Origin: Mesostigma viride
Taxonomy: Eukaryota > Streptophyta > Mesostigmatophyceae > Mesostigmatales > Mesostigmataceae
Assembly (NCBI GenBank): GCA_009746045.1
Contig: RPFO01000175.1
Span: 1,247,001-1,311,000 of the forward strand
Reading direction: 5' to 3'
Length of the DNA stretch: 64,000 nucleotides
Position numbers and translations under genes: made by a program. The notes under the pieces were generated by a model. That model did no database searches and had not been told where the DNA came from. It saw nothing but the letters and a program-made list of their open reading frames with translations. Every line of letters starts with the position of its first letter. The stretch's first letter is position 1. Positions 34,511 to 46,556 of the stretch are shown piece after piece.

Positions 34511-34703
34511 ATGAGCACTTCAGAGAAGAACAGGACTGTTTGGGAAGTACCAGGAGACTATGCGCCCCCAACTGTACAGGTTATCGACCAGCGACACCTT
34601 CCATTCCACATGGTGGTCGAGGACCTCATCACGCCGGCTGACGTGGTGATTGCGATCAAGGATATGCACGTACGAGGCGCCGGGCTTATCGGCGTGGCAG
34701 CAG
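34511..34703 (+). CDS. mtnA: MtnA-like methylthioribose-1-phosphate isomerase, exon 1
   Basis: Methylthioribose-1-phosphate isomerase converts MTR-1-P to methylthioribulose-1-P in the methionine salvage pathway (cytosol). Exon 1 encodes residues 1-64 from an ATG: VQVIDQRHLPF, then VVIAIKDMHVRGAGLIGVAA, matching the N-terminal domain and the VRGA loop that binds substrate phosphate in the family. It ends GCAGCAG|GTAATG in phase 1. Exon 2 begins with the exact two bases needed to continue G-YGMYLAA. The 'VRGAGLIG' form recalls bacterial members rather than the usual plant isomerase; that comparison is from memory. Confidence 0.85.
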
Positions 34704-35189
34704 GTAATGTGCTTTTGCCGCCGCCTCCCCTTGTTCTCCCCCACCACATTCTCCTGCCCGATTAGAAACGACGTGACCGGCCCCCTGGCGTGGTTTCTCT
34801 TCGTTATGAATAGCTTGTTAGCACTCGCCTCTTACCATGCGCTCTAAACTACGTGACCGACCCCCCGGGGCGAGGGTTCACTCACGTAGTTTCAAGGGCC
34901 TCGAACAAAAGAGTCGAATTCGAACAGATGGATGGCTCTTGTGGGCGGCCGGGCTGCCAGCAGCCACTCGCCATGCTGTCGGTGTACAGCTCTCAGGGTG
35001 CGACTGGACAAATGTTTCGGACGGATGCAGCTCCGCCTGGCCGCCTGTAGCAAACTTGGATGGCTGGTTATAATGTTTACTTACAAAATCAAACCAAGGG
35101 GGCCAATCAAAAACATGTGCGCGGTTCCACAGTGGCCGCGCTATAGTTATCACCGGCTGTTTAACGGCTTATAGCGGATCCACCGTGGC
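34704..35189 (+). other. 5' part of MtnA intron 1
   Basis: Unique sequence lies between the donor and the 75-bp array. Near 35110-35240 there are single diverged precursors of the array unit (GTATCACCGG, GTGGCCGCGC). Confidence 0.6.
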
Positions 35190-35204
35190 CGCGCTTTGTA
35201 TAAG

Positions 35205-38200
35205 GTATCACCGGTCCATGGCCCGTGCACTGGCCCGCTCCCTATGATTAATTAATTAGGAACATCCGCTCCCTATGATGGCATCTCGTAACCCTTGCGT
35301 GTATAAGGTATCACCATAAGGTCATGGCCTGTGCACTGGCCCGCTCCCTATGATGGCATCTCGTAACCCTTGCGTGTATAAGGTATCACCATAAGGTCAT
35401 GGCCCGTGCACTGGCCCGCTCCCTATGCTGGCATCTCGTAACCCTTGCGTGTATAAGGTATCACCATAAGGTCATGACCCGTGCACTGGCCCGCTCCCTA
35501 TGCTGGCATCTCGTAACCCTTGCGTGTATAAGGTATCACCATAAGGTCATGGCCCGTGCACTGGCCCGCTCCCTATGCTGGCATCTCGTAACCCTTGCGT
35601 GTATAAGGTATCACCATAAGGTCATGGCCCGTGCACTGCCCCGCTCCCTATGCTGGCATCTCGTAACCCTTGCGTGTATAAGGTATCACCATAAGGTCAT
35701 GACCCGTGCACTGGCCCGCTCCCTATGCTGGCATCTCGTAACCCTTGCGTGTATAAGGTATCACCATAAGGTCATGACCCGTGCACTGGCCCGCTCCCTA
35801 TGCTGGCATCTCGTAACCCTTGCGTGTATAAGGTATCACCATAAGGTCATGGCCCGTGCACTGCCCGCTCCCTATGCTGGCATCCCGTAGCCCTTGCGTG
35901 TATAAGGTATCACCATAAGGTCATGGCCCGTGCACTGCCCCGCTCCCTATGCTGGCATCCCGTAGCCCTTGCGTGTATAAGGTATCACCATAAGGTCATG
36001 GCCCGTGCACTGCCCCGCTCCCTATGATGGCATCTCGTAACCCTTGCGTGTATAAGGTATCACCATAAGGTCATGGCCTGTGCACTGGCCCGCTCCCTAT
36101 GCTGGCATCTCGTAACCCTTGCGTGTATAAGGTATCACCATAAGGTCATGACCCGTGCACTGGCCCGCTCCCTATGATGGCATCCCGTAGCCCTTGCGTG
36201 TATAAGGTATCACCATAAGGTCATGGCCCGTGCACTGGCCCGCTCCCTATGATGGCATCCCGTAGCCCTTGCGTGTATAAGGTATCACCATAAGGTCATG
36301 ACCCGTGCACTGGCCCGCTCCCTATGATGGCATCTCGTAACCCTTGCGTGTATAAGGTATCACCATAAGGTCATGGCCCGTGCACTGCCCCGCTCCCTAT
36401 GCTGGCATCTCGTAGCCCTTGCGTGTATAAGGTATCACCATAAGGTCATGGCCCGTGCACTGCCCCGCTCCCTATGCTGGCATCTCGTAGCCCTTGCGTG
36501 TATAAGGTATCACCATAAGGTCATGACCCGTGCACTGGCCCGCTCCCTATGATGGCATCCCGTAGCCCTTGCGTGTATAAGGTATCACCATAAGGTCATG
36601 GCCCGTGCACTGGCCCGCTCCCTATGATGGCATCTCGTAACCCTTGCGTGTATAAGGTATCACCATAAGGTCATGGCCCGTGCACTGGCCCGCTCCCTAT
36701 GATGGCATCTCGTAACCCTTGCGTGTATAAGGTATCACCATAAGGTCATGGCCCGTGCACTGCCCCGCTCCCTATGCTGGCATCTCGTAGCCCTTGCGTG
36801 TATAAGGTATCACCATAAGGTCATGGCCCGTGCACTGCCCCGCTCCCTATGCTGGCATCTCGTAGCCCTTGCGTGTATAAGGTATCACCATAAGGTCATG
36901 ACCCGTGCACTGGCCCGCTCCCTATGATGGCATCCCGTAGCCCTTGCGTGTATAAGGTATCACCATAAGGTCATGGCCCGTGCACTGGCCCGCTCCTTAT
37001 GCTGGCATCTCGTAACCCTTGCGTGTATAAGGTATCACCATAATGTCATGGCCCGTGCACTGCCCCGCTCCCTATGATGGCATCTCGTAACCCTTGCGTG
37101 TATAAGGTATCACCATAAGGTCATGACCCGTGCACTGGCCCGCTCCTTATGCTGGCATCTCGTAACCCTTGCGTGTATAAGGTATCACCATAATGTCATG
37201 GCCCGTGCACTGCCCCGCTCCCTATGATGGCATCCCGTAGCCCTTGCGTGTATAAGGTATCACCATAAGGTCATGGCCCGTGCACTGGCCCGCTCCCTAT
37301 GATGGCATCTCGTAACCCTTGCGTGTATAAGGTATCACCATAAGGTCATGGCCCGTGCACTGGCCCGCTCCCTATGATGGCATCTCGTAACCCTTGCGTG
37401 TATAAGGTATCACCATAAGGTCATGGCCCGTGCACTGGCCCGCTCCCTATGATGGCATCTCGTAACCCTTGCGTGTATAAGGTATCACCATAAGGTCATG
37501 GCCCGTGCACTGCCCCGCTCCCTATGATGGCATCCCGTAACCCTTGCGTGTATAAGGTATCACCATAAGGTCATGGCCCGTGCACTGCCCCGCTCCCTAT
37601 GCTGGCATCTCGTAACCCTTGCGTGTATAAGGTATCACCATAAGGTCATGACCCGTGCACTGCCCCGCTCCCTATGCTGGCATCCCGTAGCCCTTGCGTG
37701 TATAAGGTATCACCATAAGGTCATGGCCCGTGCACTGGCCCGCTCCCTATGCTGGCATCTCGTAACCCTTGCGTGTATAAGGTATCACCATAAGGTCATG
37801 GCCCGTGCACTGGCCCGCTCCCTATGATGGCATCTCGTAACCCTTGCGTGTATAAGGTATCACCATAAGGTCATGGCCCGTGCACTGCCCCGCTCCCTAT
37901 GATGGCATCCCGTAACCCTTGCGTGTATAAGGTATCACCATAAGGTCATGACCCGTGCACTGGCCCGCTCCCTATGCTGGCATCCCGTAGCCCTTGCGTG
38001 TATAAGGTATCACCATAAGGTCATGGCCCGTGCACTGGCCCGCTCCCTATGATGGCATCCCGTAGCCCTTGCGTGTATAAGGTATCACCATAAGGTCATG
38101 GCCCGTGCACTGGCCCGCTCCCTATGATGGCATCCCGTAGCCCTTGCGTGTATAAGGTATCACCATAAGGTCATGACCCGTGCACTGGCCCGCTCCCTAT

Positions 38201-39426
38201 GATGGCATCTCGTAACCCTTGCGTGTATAAGGTATCACCATAAGGTCATGACCCGTGCACTGGCCCGCTCCCTATGATGGCATCCCGTAGCCCTTGCGTG
38301 TATAAGGTATCACCATAAGGTCATGACCCGTGCACTGGCCCGCTCCCTATGATGGCATCCCGTAACCCTTGCGTGTATAAGGTATCACCATAAGGTCATG
38401 ACCCGTGCACTGGCCCGCTCCCTATGATGGCATCCCGTAACCCTTGCGTGTATAAGGTATCACCATAAGGTCATGGCCCGTGCACTGGCCCGCTCCCTAT
38501 GCTGGCATCTCGTAACCCTTGCGTGTATAAGGTATCACCATAAGGTCATGGCCCGTGCACTGGCCCGCTCCCTATGCTGGCATCTCGTAACCCTTGCGTG
38601 TATAAGGTATCACCATAAGGTCATGGCCCGTGCACTGCCCCGCTCCCTATGCTGGCATCCCGTAGCCCTTGCGTGTATAAGGTATCACCATAAGGTCATG
38701 GCCCGTGCACTGGCCCGCTCCCTATGATGGCATCTCGTAGCCCTTGCGTGTATAAGGTATCACCATAAGGTCATGGCCCGTGCACTGGCCCGCTCCCTAT
38801 GATGGCATCTCGTAACCCTTGCGTGTATAAGGTATCACCATAAGGTCATGGCCCGTGCACTGCCCCGCTCCCTATGCTGGCATCTCGTAGCCCTTGCGTG
38901 TATAAGGTATCACCATAAGGTCATGGCCCGTGCACTGGCCCGCTCCCTATGATGGCATCTCGTAGCCCTTGCGTGTATAAGGTATCACCATAAGGTCATG
39001 GCCCGTGCACTGGCCCGCTCCCTATGATGGCATCTCGTAACCCTTGCGTGTATAAGGTATCACCATAAGGTCATGGCCCGTGCACTGCCCCGCTCCCTAT
39101 GCTGGCATCTCGTAGCCCTTGCGTGTATAAGGTATCACCATAAGGTCATGACCCGTGCACTGGCCCGCTCCCTATGCTGGCATCTCGTAACCCTTGCGTG
39201 TATAAGGTATCACCATAAGGTCATGGCCCGTGCACTGGCCCGCTCCCTATGCTGGCATCCCGTAGCCCTTGCGTGTATAAGGTATCACCATAAGGTCATG
39301 GCCCGTGCACTGGCCCGCTCCCTATGCTGGCATCTCGTAACCCTTGCGTGTATAAGGTATCACCATAAGGTCATGGCCCGTGCACTGGCCCGCTCCCTAT
39401 GCTGGCATCTCGTAACCCTTGCGTGT
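35205..39426 (+). repeat. 75-bp minisatellite array, about 56 copies, within MtnA intron 1
   Basis: The unit runs GTGTATAAGGTATCACCATA, AGGTCATGRCCCGTGCACTG and so on to TCTCGTAACCCTTGC, exactly 75 bp in nearly all copies. The copies differ mainly at five or six fixed sites (GGCCC/GACCC, TGGCCC/TGCCCC, GCTGG/GATGG, TCTCGTAAC/TCCCGTAGC) which recur in shuffled combinations. This suggests unequal exchange or gene conversion. The length is a multiple of 3, so one frame stays open through variants with GCTGG, but this looks like chance. Confidence 0.97.
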
Positions 39427-39493
39427 TGAGCATGCACACGAAACCAAATGCACCATCGCGGTGCGTGTGTTTATTGCCGTGGGAGGGAGTGGG

Positions 39494-39650
39494 GACGGGA
39501 GTGGGAGTGGGGGCGGGGGCGGGGGCGGGGGCGGGGGCGGGGCGGGGCGGGGCGGGGGGGGCGGGGCGGGGGCGGGGGCGGGGGCGGGGCGGCGGGGCGG
39601 GGCGGGGGCGGGCGGGGCGGGGGCGGGGCGGGGGCGGGGGCAGGGGCGCA
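39494..39650 (+). repeat. GGGGCG-rich tract
   Basis: Tandem GGGGCGG and GGGGGCG units form a very GC-rich tract late in MtnA intron 1. Confidence 0.9.
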
Positions 39651-40255
39651 GGCTGGGCGCATGTGTGCGCATGCGTGCGTGTTACCAATGCTGAGAGGCC
39701 CCAATCCTGAGAGGCATGCTGTGTCGGGGGCTGGCAGGGAAAAGGCTCGACCAGGAGGTCCTCCCGGTGGGTCATTAATAAATGCATTTATCCATAGTAT
39801 ATGTATAGTCCAGCGCGGCCGTTGGGGAGTCGCTCTTTGTCATGGAGCTGGGCTAATCGACCCCACAGGCCACCTTACATCTGGACGGGGTAGCCCTCTT
39901 GAAGCCTGGCCCATGATATTACATGATATAATAGCAGTTGAAACTGGGCAGAAGGAACCCTTATGGACGGGGCAGCTGTCACGAAGCCTAGCCCTTGCAA
40001 AAACGGCCTTGCCAGTCATCTAGTTATCTGGATACCCACCTCACCCAACCGCCCTGCATGCCTCCCAAGCCCCCCAAGCCTTGCCACCAACGCACGTGAT
40101 TGCTATATTTTTATCAGTTCATTAAACCTGTGCCTGGCAGAAATCCCTGCCCTTAGGCAAAAGTGATCCTTGCCACCCTGATATTCTTCCCCCCCCCCCC
40201 GCCCCCCTACCCCCCCGCTACACACGCACACACACACACACACTCACTCACTCAG

Positions 40256-41181
40256 GATACGGCATGTACCTGGCAGCGCGGCAGCTATTCCTGGCGCACC
40301 GTGACAGCGAACAGCAGGCTATCGCTGGCGTGCAGAAGCCGTCCAGCGCTGCACCTTGCATGCAGGCTTGTGCGAGCGACGCCACACGTGAGGACCTGTC
40401 ACCTCCTTGTTCGAAGGGAGACGCGCGTGAAGACTCATCGCAGGATTGTTTGAAAGAAGACGCGCGTGAAGACGTATCACAGGCCTGCTCGCACAATGCT
40501 GTGCGTGAAGAGTTCCTGCACGCCCTGGAGCTCGAAGGCGCCGTCCTCAAGGCGGCGCGGCCGACCGCGGTCAACCTGGCGTGGGCGGTGGACCGCCAGG
40601 TGGCGAGCATACGTGAGGCCGTGGCCTGTGCAGCTCTGCCATCTGGCGCCGTACCCCCACGAGAGTTGCCCTGCGAGGAGGGACGCGCACAAGGGCACAC
40701 GGACGGCCGCACGGGAGCATGCTGTATGGATGGGAGCAGGGATGGGGCTGGTTGCCGTGACGGCACCAGTAGCAGTTGTGGCGACCGCTGCCATGGGAGC
40801 ACCTGCAGCGGTGGGCCAGGCACCTATGGACCTTGCGCTTCATCGGGCACCTGTCTGGTCCTTGCGGGCATGCGGGCGGCGCTGCACACGGCGCGTGAGA
40901 TTGCCGAGGAGGACGTGTCGTGGTGCTATGCTATCGGATGTCACGGCGCGGCGCTCATCGAGGAGATTGCGCGCCTGAAAAGGGAGCGGGCCGCCGGTAC
41001 AGTGACCGGGGGAGGCACGGTGACAGGGGGCAAGGAGACCTGCGGTACAGTGACCGGGGAGGATGTCACAGTGAACGTGCTCACGCATTGCAACGCGGGA
41101 TGGCTCGCGTTTGTCGAATGGGGGAGCGCGACGGCGCCGATTTACGTCGCGCACGAGCGGGGCGTGAAGCTCCACGTGTGG
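40256..41181 (+). CDS. mtnA: MtnA-like methylthioribose-1-phosphate isomerase, exon 2
   Basis: The exon follows a (CA)n-ACTCACTCACTCAG acceptor and completes GYGMYLAAR across the junction. Family blocks are [35 protein letters not shown] and [14 protein letters not shown], the last with the catalytic-type Cys. [20 protein letters not shown] and HVWV follow. Two insertions are unusual: four in-frame 14-residue repeats (DAREDxSxxC type, about 40378-40515) and a Gly/Ser/Cys-rich stretch of about 70 residues (40650-40860), plus GTVTG repeats near 41000. The exon ends in the (GTGG)n tract, so the exact donor is ambiguous. The part with the DETRP motif and catalytic Asp (GADR) was not found downstream. 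Confidence 0.85.
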
Positions 41182-41332
41182 GTGGGTGGGTGGGTGGGTG
41201 GGTGGTGGGTGGGTGGGTGGGTGGGTGGGTGGGTGGGTGGGTGGGTGGGTGGGTGGGTGGGTGGGTGGGTGGGTGGGTGGGTGGGTGGGTGGGTGGGTGG
41301 GTGGGTGGGTGGGTGGGTGGGTGGGTGGGTGG
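41182..41332 (+). repeat. (GTGG)n tract at the exon 2 donor
   Basis: About 37 GTGG units start right at the exon end, with one slip (GGTGGTGGG). Every unit offers a GT donor. Degenerate copies of the exon end plus the tract recur at about 41572-41632 and 42405-42445. Confidence 0.9.
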
Positions 41333-41684
41333 AATCATAGTAATTGTGTGCAAGTGATGGGGCATGTGTGGGTTGGTGGAATAATGGTTATTGGGTCGAT
41401 GCAGTTGTCAACTGCAGTTTATTACCTGGAGTGAAAGGGGTCGATGCTCTGCGTAGTGGTGGGGCGTACGTAATTGGAATAGTATACGGATTGTCGATGC
41501 TAAATAGTGGGGCATGCATGGGTGGGTGAAAGACCCTAGTTGTGCAATGAGACTCAAAGTTGAAGGGCAGGTTGATTTTCGTCGCGCATGAGTTGGGGGT
41601 GAAGCTGCACGTGGGGGTGGGTGGGTGGGTGGAATCAGACAAGCCACAGGGTGGTTGTCAGGGTGGACCTGAAATCATGACAGG

Positions 41685-42250
41685 GGGTTGTTCAATAGGG
41701 AAGCATGGTCCATGCGGAAGCAAATGTGGGGGCTGTTCAATAGGGAAGCATGGTCCATGCGGAAGCAAATGTGGGGGTTGTTCAATAGGGAAGCATGGTC
41801 CATGCGGAAGCAAATGTGGGGGTTGTCCAATAGGGAAGCATGGTCCATACGGAAGCAAATGTGGGGGTTGTTCAATAGGGAAGCATGGTCCATGCGGAAG
41901 CAAATGTGGGGGTTGTTCAATAGGGAAGCATGGTCCATACGGAAGCAAATGTGGGGGTTGTTCAATAGGGAAGCATGGTCCATACGGAAGCAAATGTGGG
42001 GGTTGTTCAATAGGGAAGCATGGTCCATACGGAAGCAAATGTGGGGTTTGTTCAATAGGGAAGCATGGTCCATGCGGAAGCAAATGTGGGGGCTGTTCAA
42101 TAGGGAAGCATGGTCCATACGGAAGCAAATGTGGGGGCTGTTCAATAGGGAAGCATGGTCCATACGGAAGCAAATGTGGGGGCTGTTCAATAGGGAAGCA
42201 TGGTCCATACGGAAGCAAATGTGGGGGTTGTTCAATAGGGAAGCAAATGT
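41685..42250 (+). repeat. 45-bp minisatellite, about 12 copies
   Basis: The unit is GGTTGTTCAATAGGGAAGCA plus TGGTCCATRCGGAAGCAAAT plus GTGGG, with C/T and G/A variants. It sits in the presumed MtnA intron 2. The frame stays open because the unit is 15 codons. Confidence 0.95.
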
Positions 42251-42400
42251 GGGGGTTGTTCCTGCATGTGGGGGTTGTTCCTGCATGTGGGGGTCGTGCC
42301 TGCATGTGGGGGTCGTGCCTGCATGTGGGGGTTGTGCCTGCATGTGGGGGTTGTGCCTGCATGTGGGGGTCGTGCCTGCATGTGGGGGTTGTTCCATCCG
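42251..42400 (+). repeat. 19-bp minisatellite
   Basis: About eight tandem copies of CTGCATGTGGGGGTYGTKC directly follow the 45-bp array. Confidence 0.9.
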
Positions 42401-42506
42401 AGTAGCACCAACGCGTGGTGAAGCTGCACGTGTGGTGGGTGAGATATAAGGTGTGACTGCTAAATCGTGGGGGCACGTGGGGGTGGGTGAAATCGATCAT
42501 GTGTGG

Positions 42507-42511
42507 GCAGG
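42507..42511. repeat. target-site duplication GCAGG (left)
   Basis: GCAGG before the left LTR is repeated at 51494-51498 after the right LTR. Confidence 0.85.
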
Positions 42512-43179
42512 TGTTACGTCCCAGCCCAGACACACCTAGCCTGAGCCACGTAGCGAAAGATCTACCATGCCGGAATTAGGAAGATTCAAGGTGGCCTAAT
42601 GCAGATTGCGCTTCACGACTGGGGTCGTGAGATATCTGGCACCGCGACTTGATGCCAAGCTAATTAATACACACTTATAATGGCTAGCAATACCAATTAC
42701 AAATGGATAGTTGCCCCGGGTTCAATGTGTAGGCGTATTCGCACTTATCATTCATCAAACCAAGAGGACGAGACTCTCGTCCTCGGACCAATTTCACCTA
42801 GGTCTGCCACTACGCTGGCAAGGGGCGCCGACATGGCGCCGACCTTCCAAAGCATGCAGTCCACACAAGATCCTCGGGTCGACATCGACCCTCGCCTACA
42901 GAATCCACGCATGAGTACAATATCTCAACTAGCTATAAAGTACGCAGCGCGGCGCGACTGCACCGGCCCCTAGAAGATACACGCATACAACAACCTAGGC
43001 CCAAAATAACTGGTCCGAATCACACAAACTGTCATAGTTCCATACAAAAGTCCTGACCAAGGGACAATTCCCAAATTAAGTCCCGAAATGAGTCCCAAAG
43101 TCCTACGGACTATGACAACAAGTCAAACTACATAATTTATTCCATTGTTACGTCCGTCCAAAAGGGCCGGGACGTAACA
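42512..43179 (-). repeat. LTR (3' LTR of the minus-strand element)
   Basis: This is a 668-bp copy, TG...CA bounded, near identical to 50826-51493. Confidence 0.92.
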
Positions 43180-43193
43180 CTCCTCCCCCCCAC
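43180..43193 (-). other. polypurine tract
   Basis: On the minus strand GTGGGGGGGAGGAG directly precedes the 3' LTR. This is where the plus-strand primer of LTR elements lies. Confidence 0.7.
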
Positions 43194-46100
43194 GGGGGTC
43201 GGTAGTCCCTACCGTACAAGAGATAGAAAGGAAACAAGTAAGCTACGCTACTATAAGAGTACTATGTCCCAACCCCGGTTCACCCGCGGGTTAGTAATAC
43301 CAATTCCTCTAGAGGTTGATACACAGGACCAACCCTGACGTAGTAGCATGAAACAGGATGACAGGATCATTCCGCCATCCGTCATAAAACTCTCACAACC
43401 ATCTCAGCGACCGCCGTTGTTGACGCGCCGATCCACTGGAGCCACCTTAGGGGGCGCCACCGCGTGCCCTATCCCATCCACATAATAATGCACAGTCCAT
43501 GTAATCCCGCGCAACCAGTCCTGAGGTCCTGAGCAGCCTCAAACTTGATGAAATGTTGACCATAGGGGTACTATGTCCCAGCCCTTGTGCACCAACGGGC
43601 CAGTGAAACCAGGTCCCCCCAGACTTGCCACGCAAGGGCAACTCTTTATATAGCCAATCGGGACTGTCAGCAGGAGGGAATATTTTTCATGCATACAACT
43701 TGATGATCCGGCCGACGAGGTGGCCAGTCATGTATCCCGTCCAGCCGAAACCCAGCCTTACAGCGCGACTGATGCGCGTAATCACATGACGATTAAGAAG
43801 TACTACTAGCGTCGACGACGGTGAGGCACAGCATGCAGTGCAGGCCCATGCTCAGAAGCGAGGGCGTGCACCAGAGAATCTGATCCATCGCCTCACTACC
43901 GACAGCTGTACGCGTCCTCTCAAATACAGGCGCGCCGTGAGCCAACCGACCATGCAACGTGGCCGTCCCTGGCCGCCGCTGGAGTGGCTGTATAGCGGGG
44001 GAAGCCCTAGCGTGGCCGCTAGAGTGCGCCTCCCCTGCACCTGCGAACGCATGCAGGTGCCCTCAAGGCCCTAGTGTGTCCACTAGAGTGCGCCCCGCCG
44101 TCTCTATCCAGCGCAGGAAACAGGCAAAGTCGATCAACACCGGAAACTTGGATAATATGGCACGTTAGTGCCCAAAACTAGCAGGGCCCCAGCGTGTCCA
44201 CTGGAGTGCGCCCTGCCAACTCCTCCACGAAGCTGCAGTAGTTTAGGCACAACACCACTCCGGCCGACGTGCATAGACCGGAGCAGTCGCCGGTCCCCGC
44301 ATTCCTTACTGCCAATGTGCCTGAACTCCACCGCAAGCGGGGGAAAACTCCTCAGCTCGCAGTCACACCCTCCGTGACACTTGCACAGCAAGAGCACGGT
44401 TGATGTTTGCGTAGGCCCATAAGCATGTGATGCTCGAGGCCGCCGACGTGGACTGCATAGCGCCCGCAATGCCCGCACTTATATAATGCAATGGGCAGGT
44501 CGGGGAGTGACACGCCTTGCAGGAACTGCCGTATCAGTAACGTTGCCCCTGCGAGACACCGTGCTGCTCATGGAGTAGGGCCGAAGCAACCCCGCAGTCC
44601 CAAACAAGAGCTCCTCGGGCTCGATCGCGCCCAGCCACAGGTGCTCAAGCACATACAGCGATCGTGGCCGGGGTCAACCCGCGCACGACCGATCACGCCT
44701 GTCCACCCCGCTTGGCTGTCTTGCCCAGGATCCCGATTCCCGCAACAGAAACACGCCCCTATGTATGCAGTCCCCACCGCGCATGCCACATCCCCCACTC
44801 GAAGCTTGAAGGCCTCTCACCACCCCTGTACCAGTGCATGGCCATGGGGTAGAGTACGTTTTGAAGCCCACACAGCCCGCCCGCCATGCACATGGAACGC
44901 CCTGCTCTGAGTCCCTCATCCATGCAACCTCGTAGGCGCGCGGACACGAGCCACTTGCAAATCACGCTCGATCGGCCTCCACCAGTGGTGCAAGGAACAA
45001 CTCCCTACCGGGCTCAGCCCACAGGAGGGACGCGAACACTGCGCGATGGTAGCCATGCACAGGGTCGCGGGCAGTGACTAGGTGCTCAGACTCCAGCAGC
45101 TCGATCCTGCCTGCCTCTCAGTCTCGGGTCGCCGTTACTACAGTCCCCGTGACTCGCCCTCGACGGCCAGATCCCGCACGTCCCATGTACCTCAGTGCTC
45201 TGCCATGGCTCAGCGCGCGTCAGCGCCGGGTCCGCTCAGAGCGGATGTACCGGCCCTATGCAGTGATACCGGTTGTTACTCGGACACCGGCAGTCTGCGG
45301 GGCGACAGCGCCACATCATGTGGCATCGGCACCATGCACGCGCACTGTTGAGGCGGTGAGACAATGACCGGACACCGCCACCTGCTTCTGATGCAACCAC
45401 GACCGGCACCAGCGCAACCAGTGCAACCACGACCGGCTGGGTCATCCACCACTACTGCCGGCAGTACGTGCTGTCGCCATGCAACTGCACCGTGCCCGCA
45501 TATGCTTGCAGCCCCGGGGGCCCTTACTCCCGACGGTCGCGGCGGACGCGGGCGCGCCCTGCATGCACGGTTACTCGAGCCCAGGAGTGCCCTGACCCAG
45601 CTAGGCGTCGACTCAATGCCGGGGTAGCCAATTGGTTGGCTACCGACAATTCAACAAGGTGCTGTACATCTGTTTGCCGGCCGACCACGATTCAGTACAG
45701 GCTCCGCCCTGCCTGATCGCCCAGTCGCATCGGGGTTGCAACAGCCTCCATGCACCGTGCCGTCTCCATGCACCGTGCCGCACTAGTGAAATTAATCACG
45801 TGCAGGTGCACGAGAAGCCAAGCACGTCCCTCACGCGCTAGGAAGTCAGGGAGCCGTGACTCATAGCCGCCAGCCGGAAGGCTCCCTATAATAATACTTG
45901 GCCGCGTGCCATGGGACTCCGCGTCCGTTGGTCACGCGGGACGCGACGTGCAGTCAGGCCGTAGTCTGGGGTCGCTGGCACTCGCTGCCGAATCCGGCAT
46001 CCCACGCGGAGATGCCTCGGTACGGACGCCTTAGTAGTAGAATCATCAAGCATCCGGTGAGCCCATGTCCAAAAAGGCCAGGACCATGTGCACATGCGGT

Positions 46101-46556
46101 GCTGAGTGCCTGACGTGGTCCTCTTCGGGACGACCCGTTCAAGCCCACCACCACTTGCGGATTATCCCATAGAGAATATAGCATGGAGAAAATATATTAT
46201 ATAGAAAATAGAGAATATCGAAAATATATAATATCCGCACACTGGCGCATCGATCCCTGGCATGGCAGTAGAAGGGTCGTCGGATCCACGCGCGGCTGCG
46301 GTGGATTCCTACATAGATGGCCGGCTCGATCCAAAGCCGAACCGTGCCGATCATACAGGAGCTAGATATAATTAAGAAGAGTATGGTATCATAAAGAAGT
46401 GTAGTGGACCAGTACAAGTACTTAGTATATAAAAGGTAGGTATAGTAAAGAAGTATATGGTATTATTAGTAGCCATCTGGTTTCATACGCTCTGCGACCC
46501 CTCCCCTTCCCCCGGGGACGACGCGTCCACGCGATCGTCCAATTACTGCCAAGGAG
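43194..46556 (-). other. 3.3-kb internal region without recognisable pol
   Basis: Neither strand shows RT, RNase H or integrase motifs. Some minus-strand frames look protein-like: a Cys/His cluster (YKCGHCGRYAVHVGGLEHH, QPCSCC) around 44370-44470, then one frame over KCHGGCDCELRSFPP. A motif of about 25 bp (GTGTCCACTRGAGTGCGCC) occurs near 44020, 44080 and 44195. A TATATAA at about 44480 (minus strand) could be a promoter. The function is unknown. Confidence 0.4.

Noticed and set aside
35205-39426. CRISPR-like array
   Set aside because: Units are contiguous head-to-tail with no unique spacers, and the genome is eukaryotic.
35399-39429. Repeat protein of 25-residue units
   Set aside because: The frame is open only because the 75-bp satellite is a multiple of 3. 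It is closed by stops in many units and lies inside an intron.
39397-40023. Gly/Arg- or Pro/Ala-rich proteins at the GGGGCG tract
   Set aside because: These are compositional frames over a simple repeat.
41688-42449. Repeat proteins over the 45-bp array on both strands
   Set aside because: Both strands and several frames are open because of the unit length; there is no start context or composition of a real gene.
43194-46556. Reverse transcriptase of the second LTR element
   Set aside because: No YxDD box, RNase H or integrase motif was found by eye in minus-strand frames. Small frames there look like shadows or non-coding sequence.
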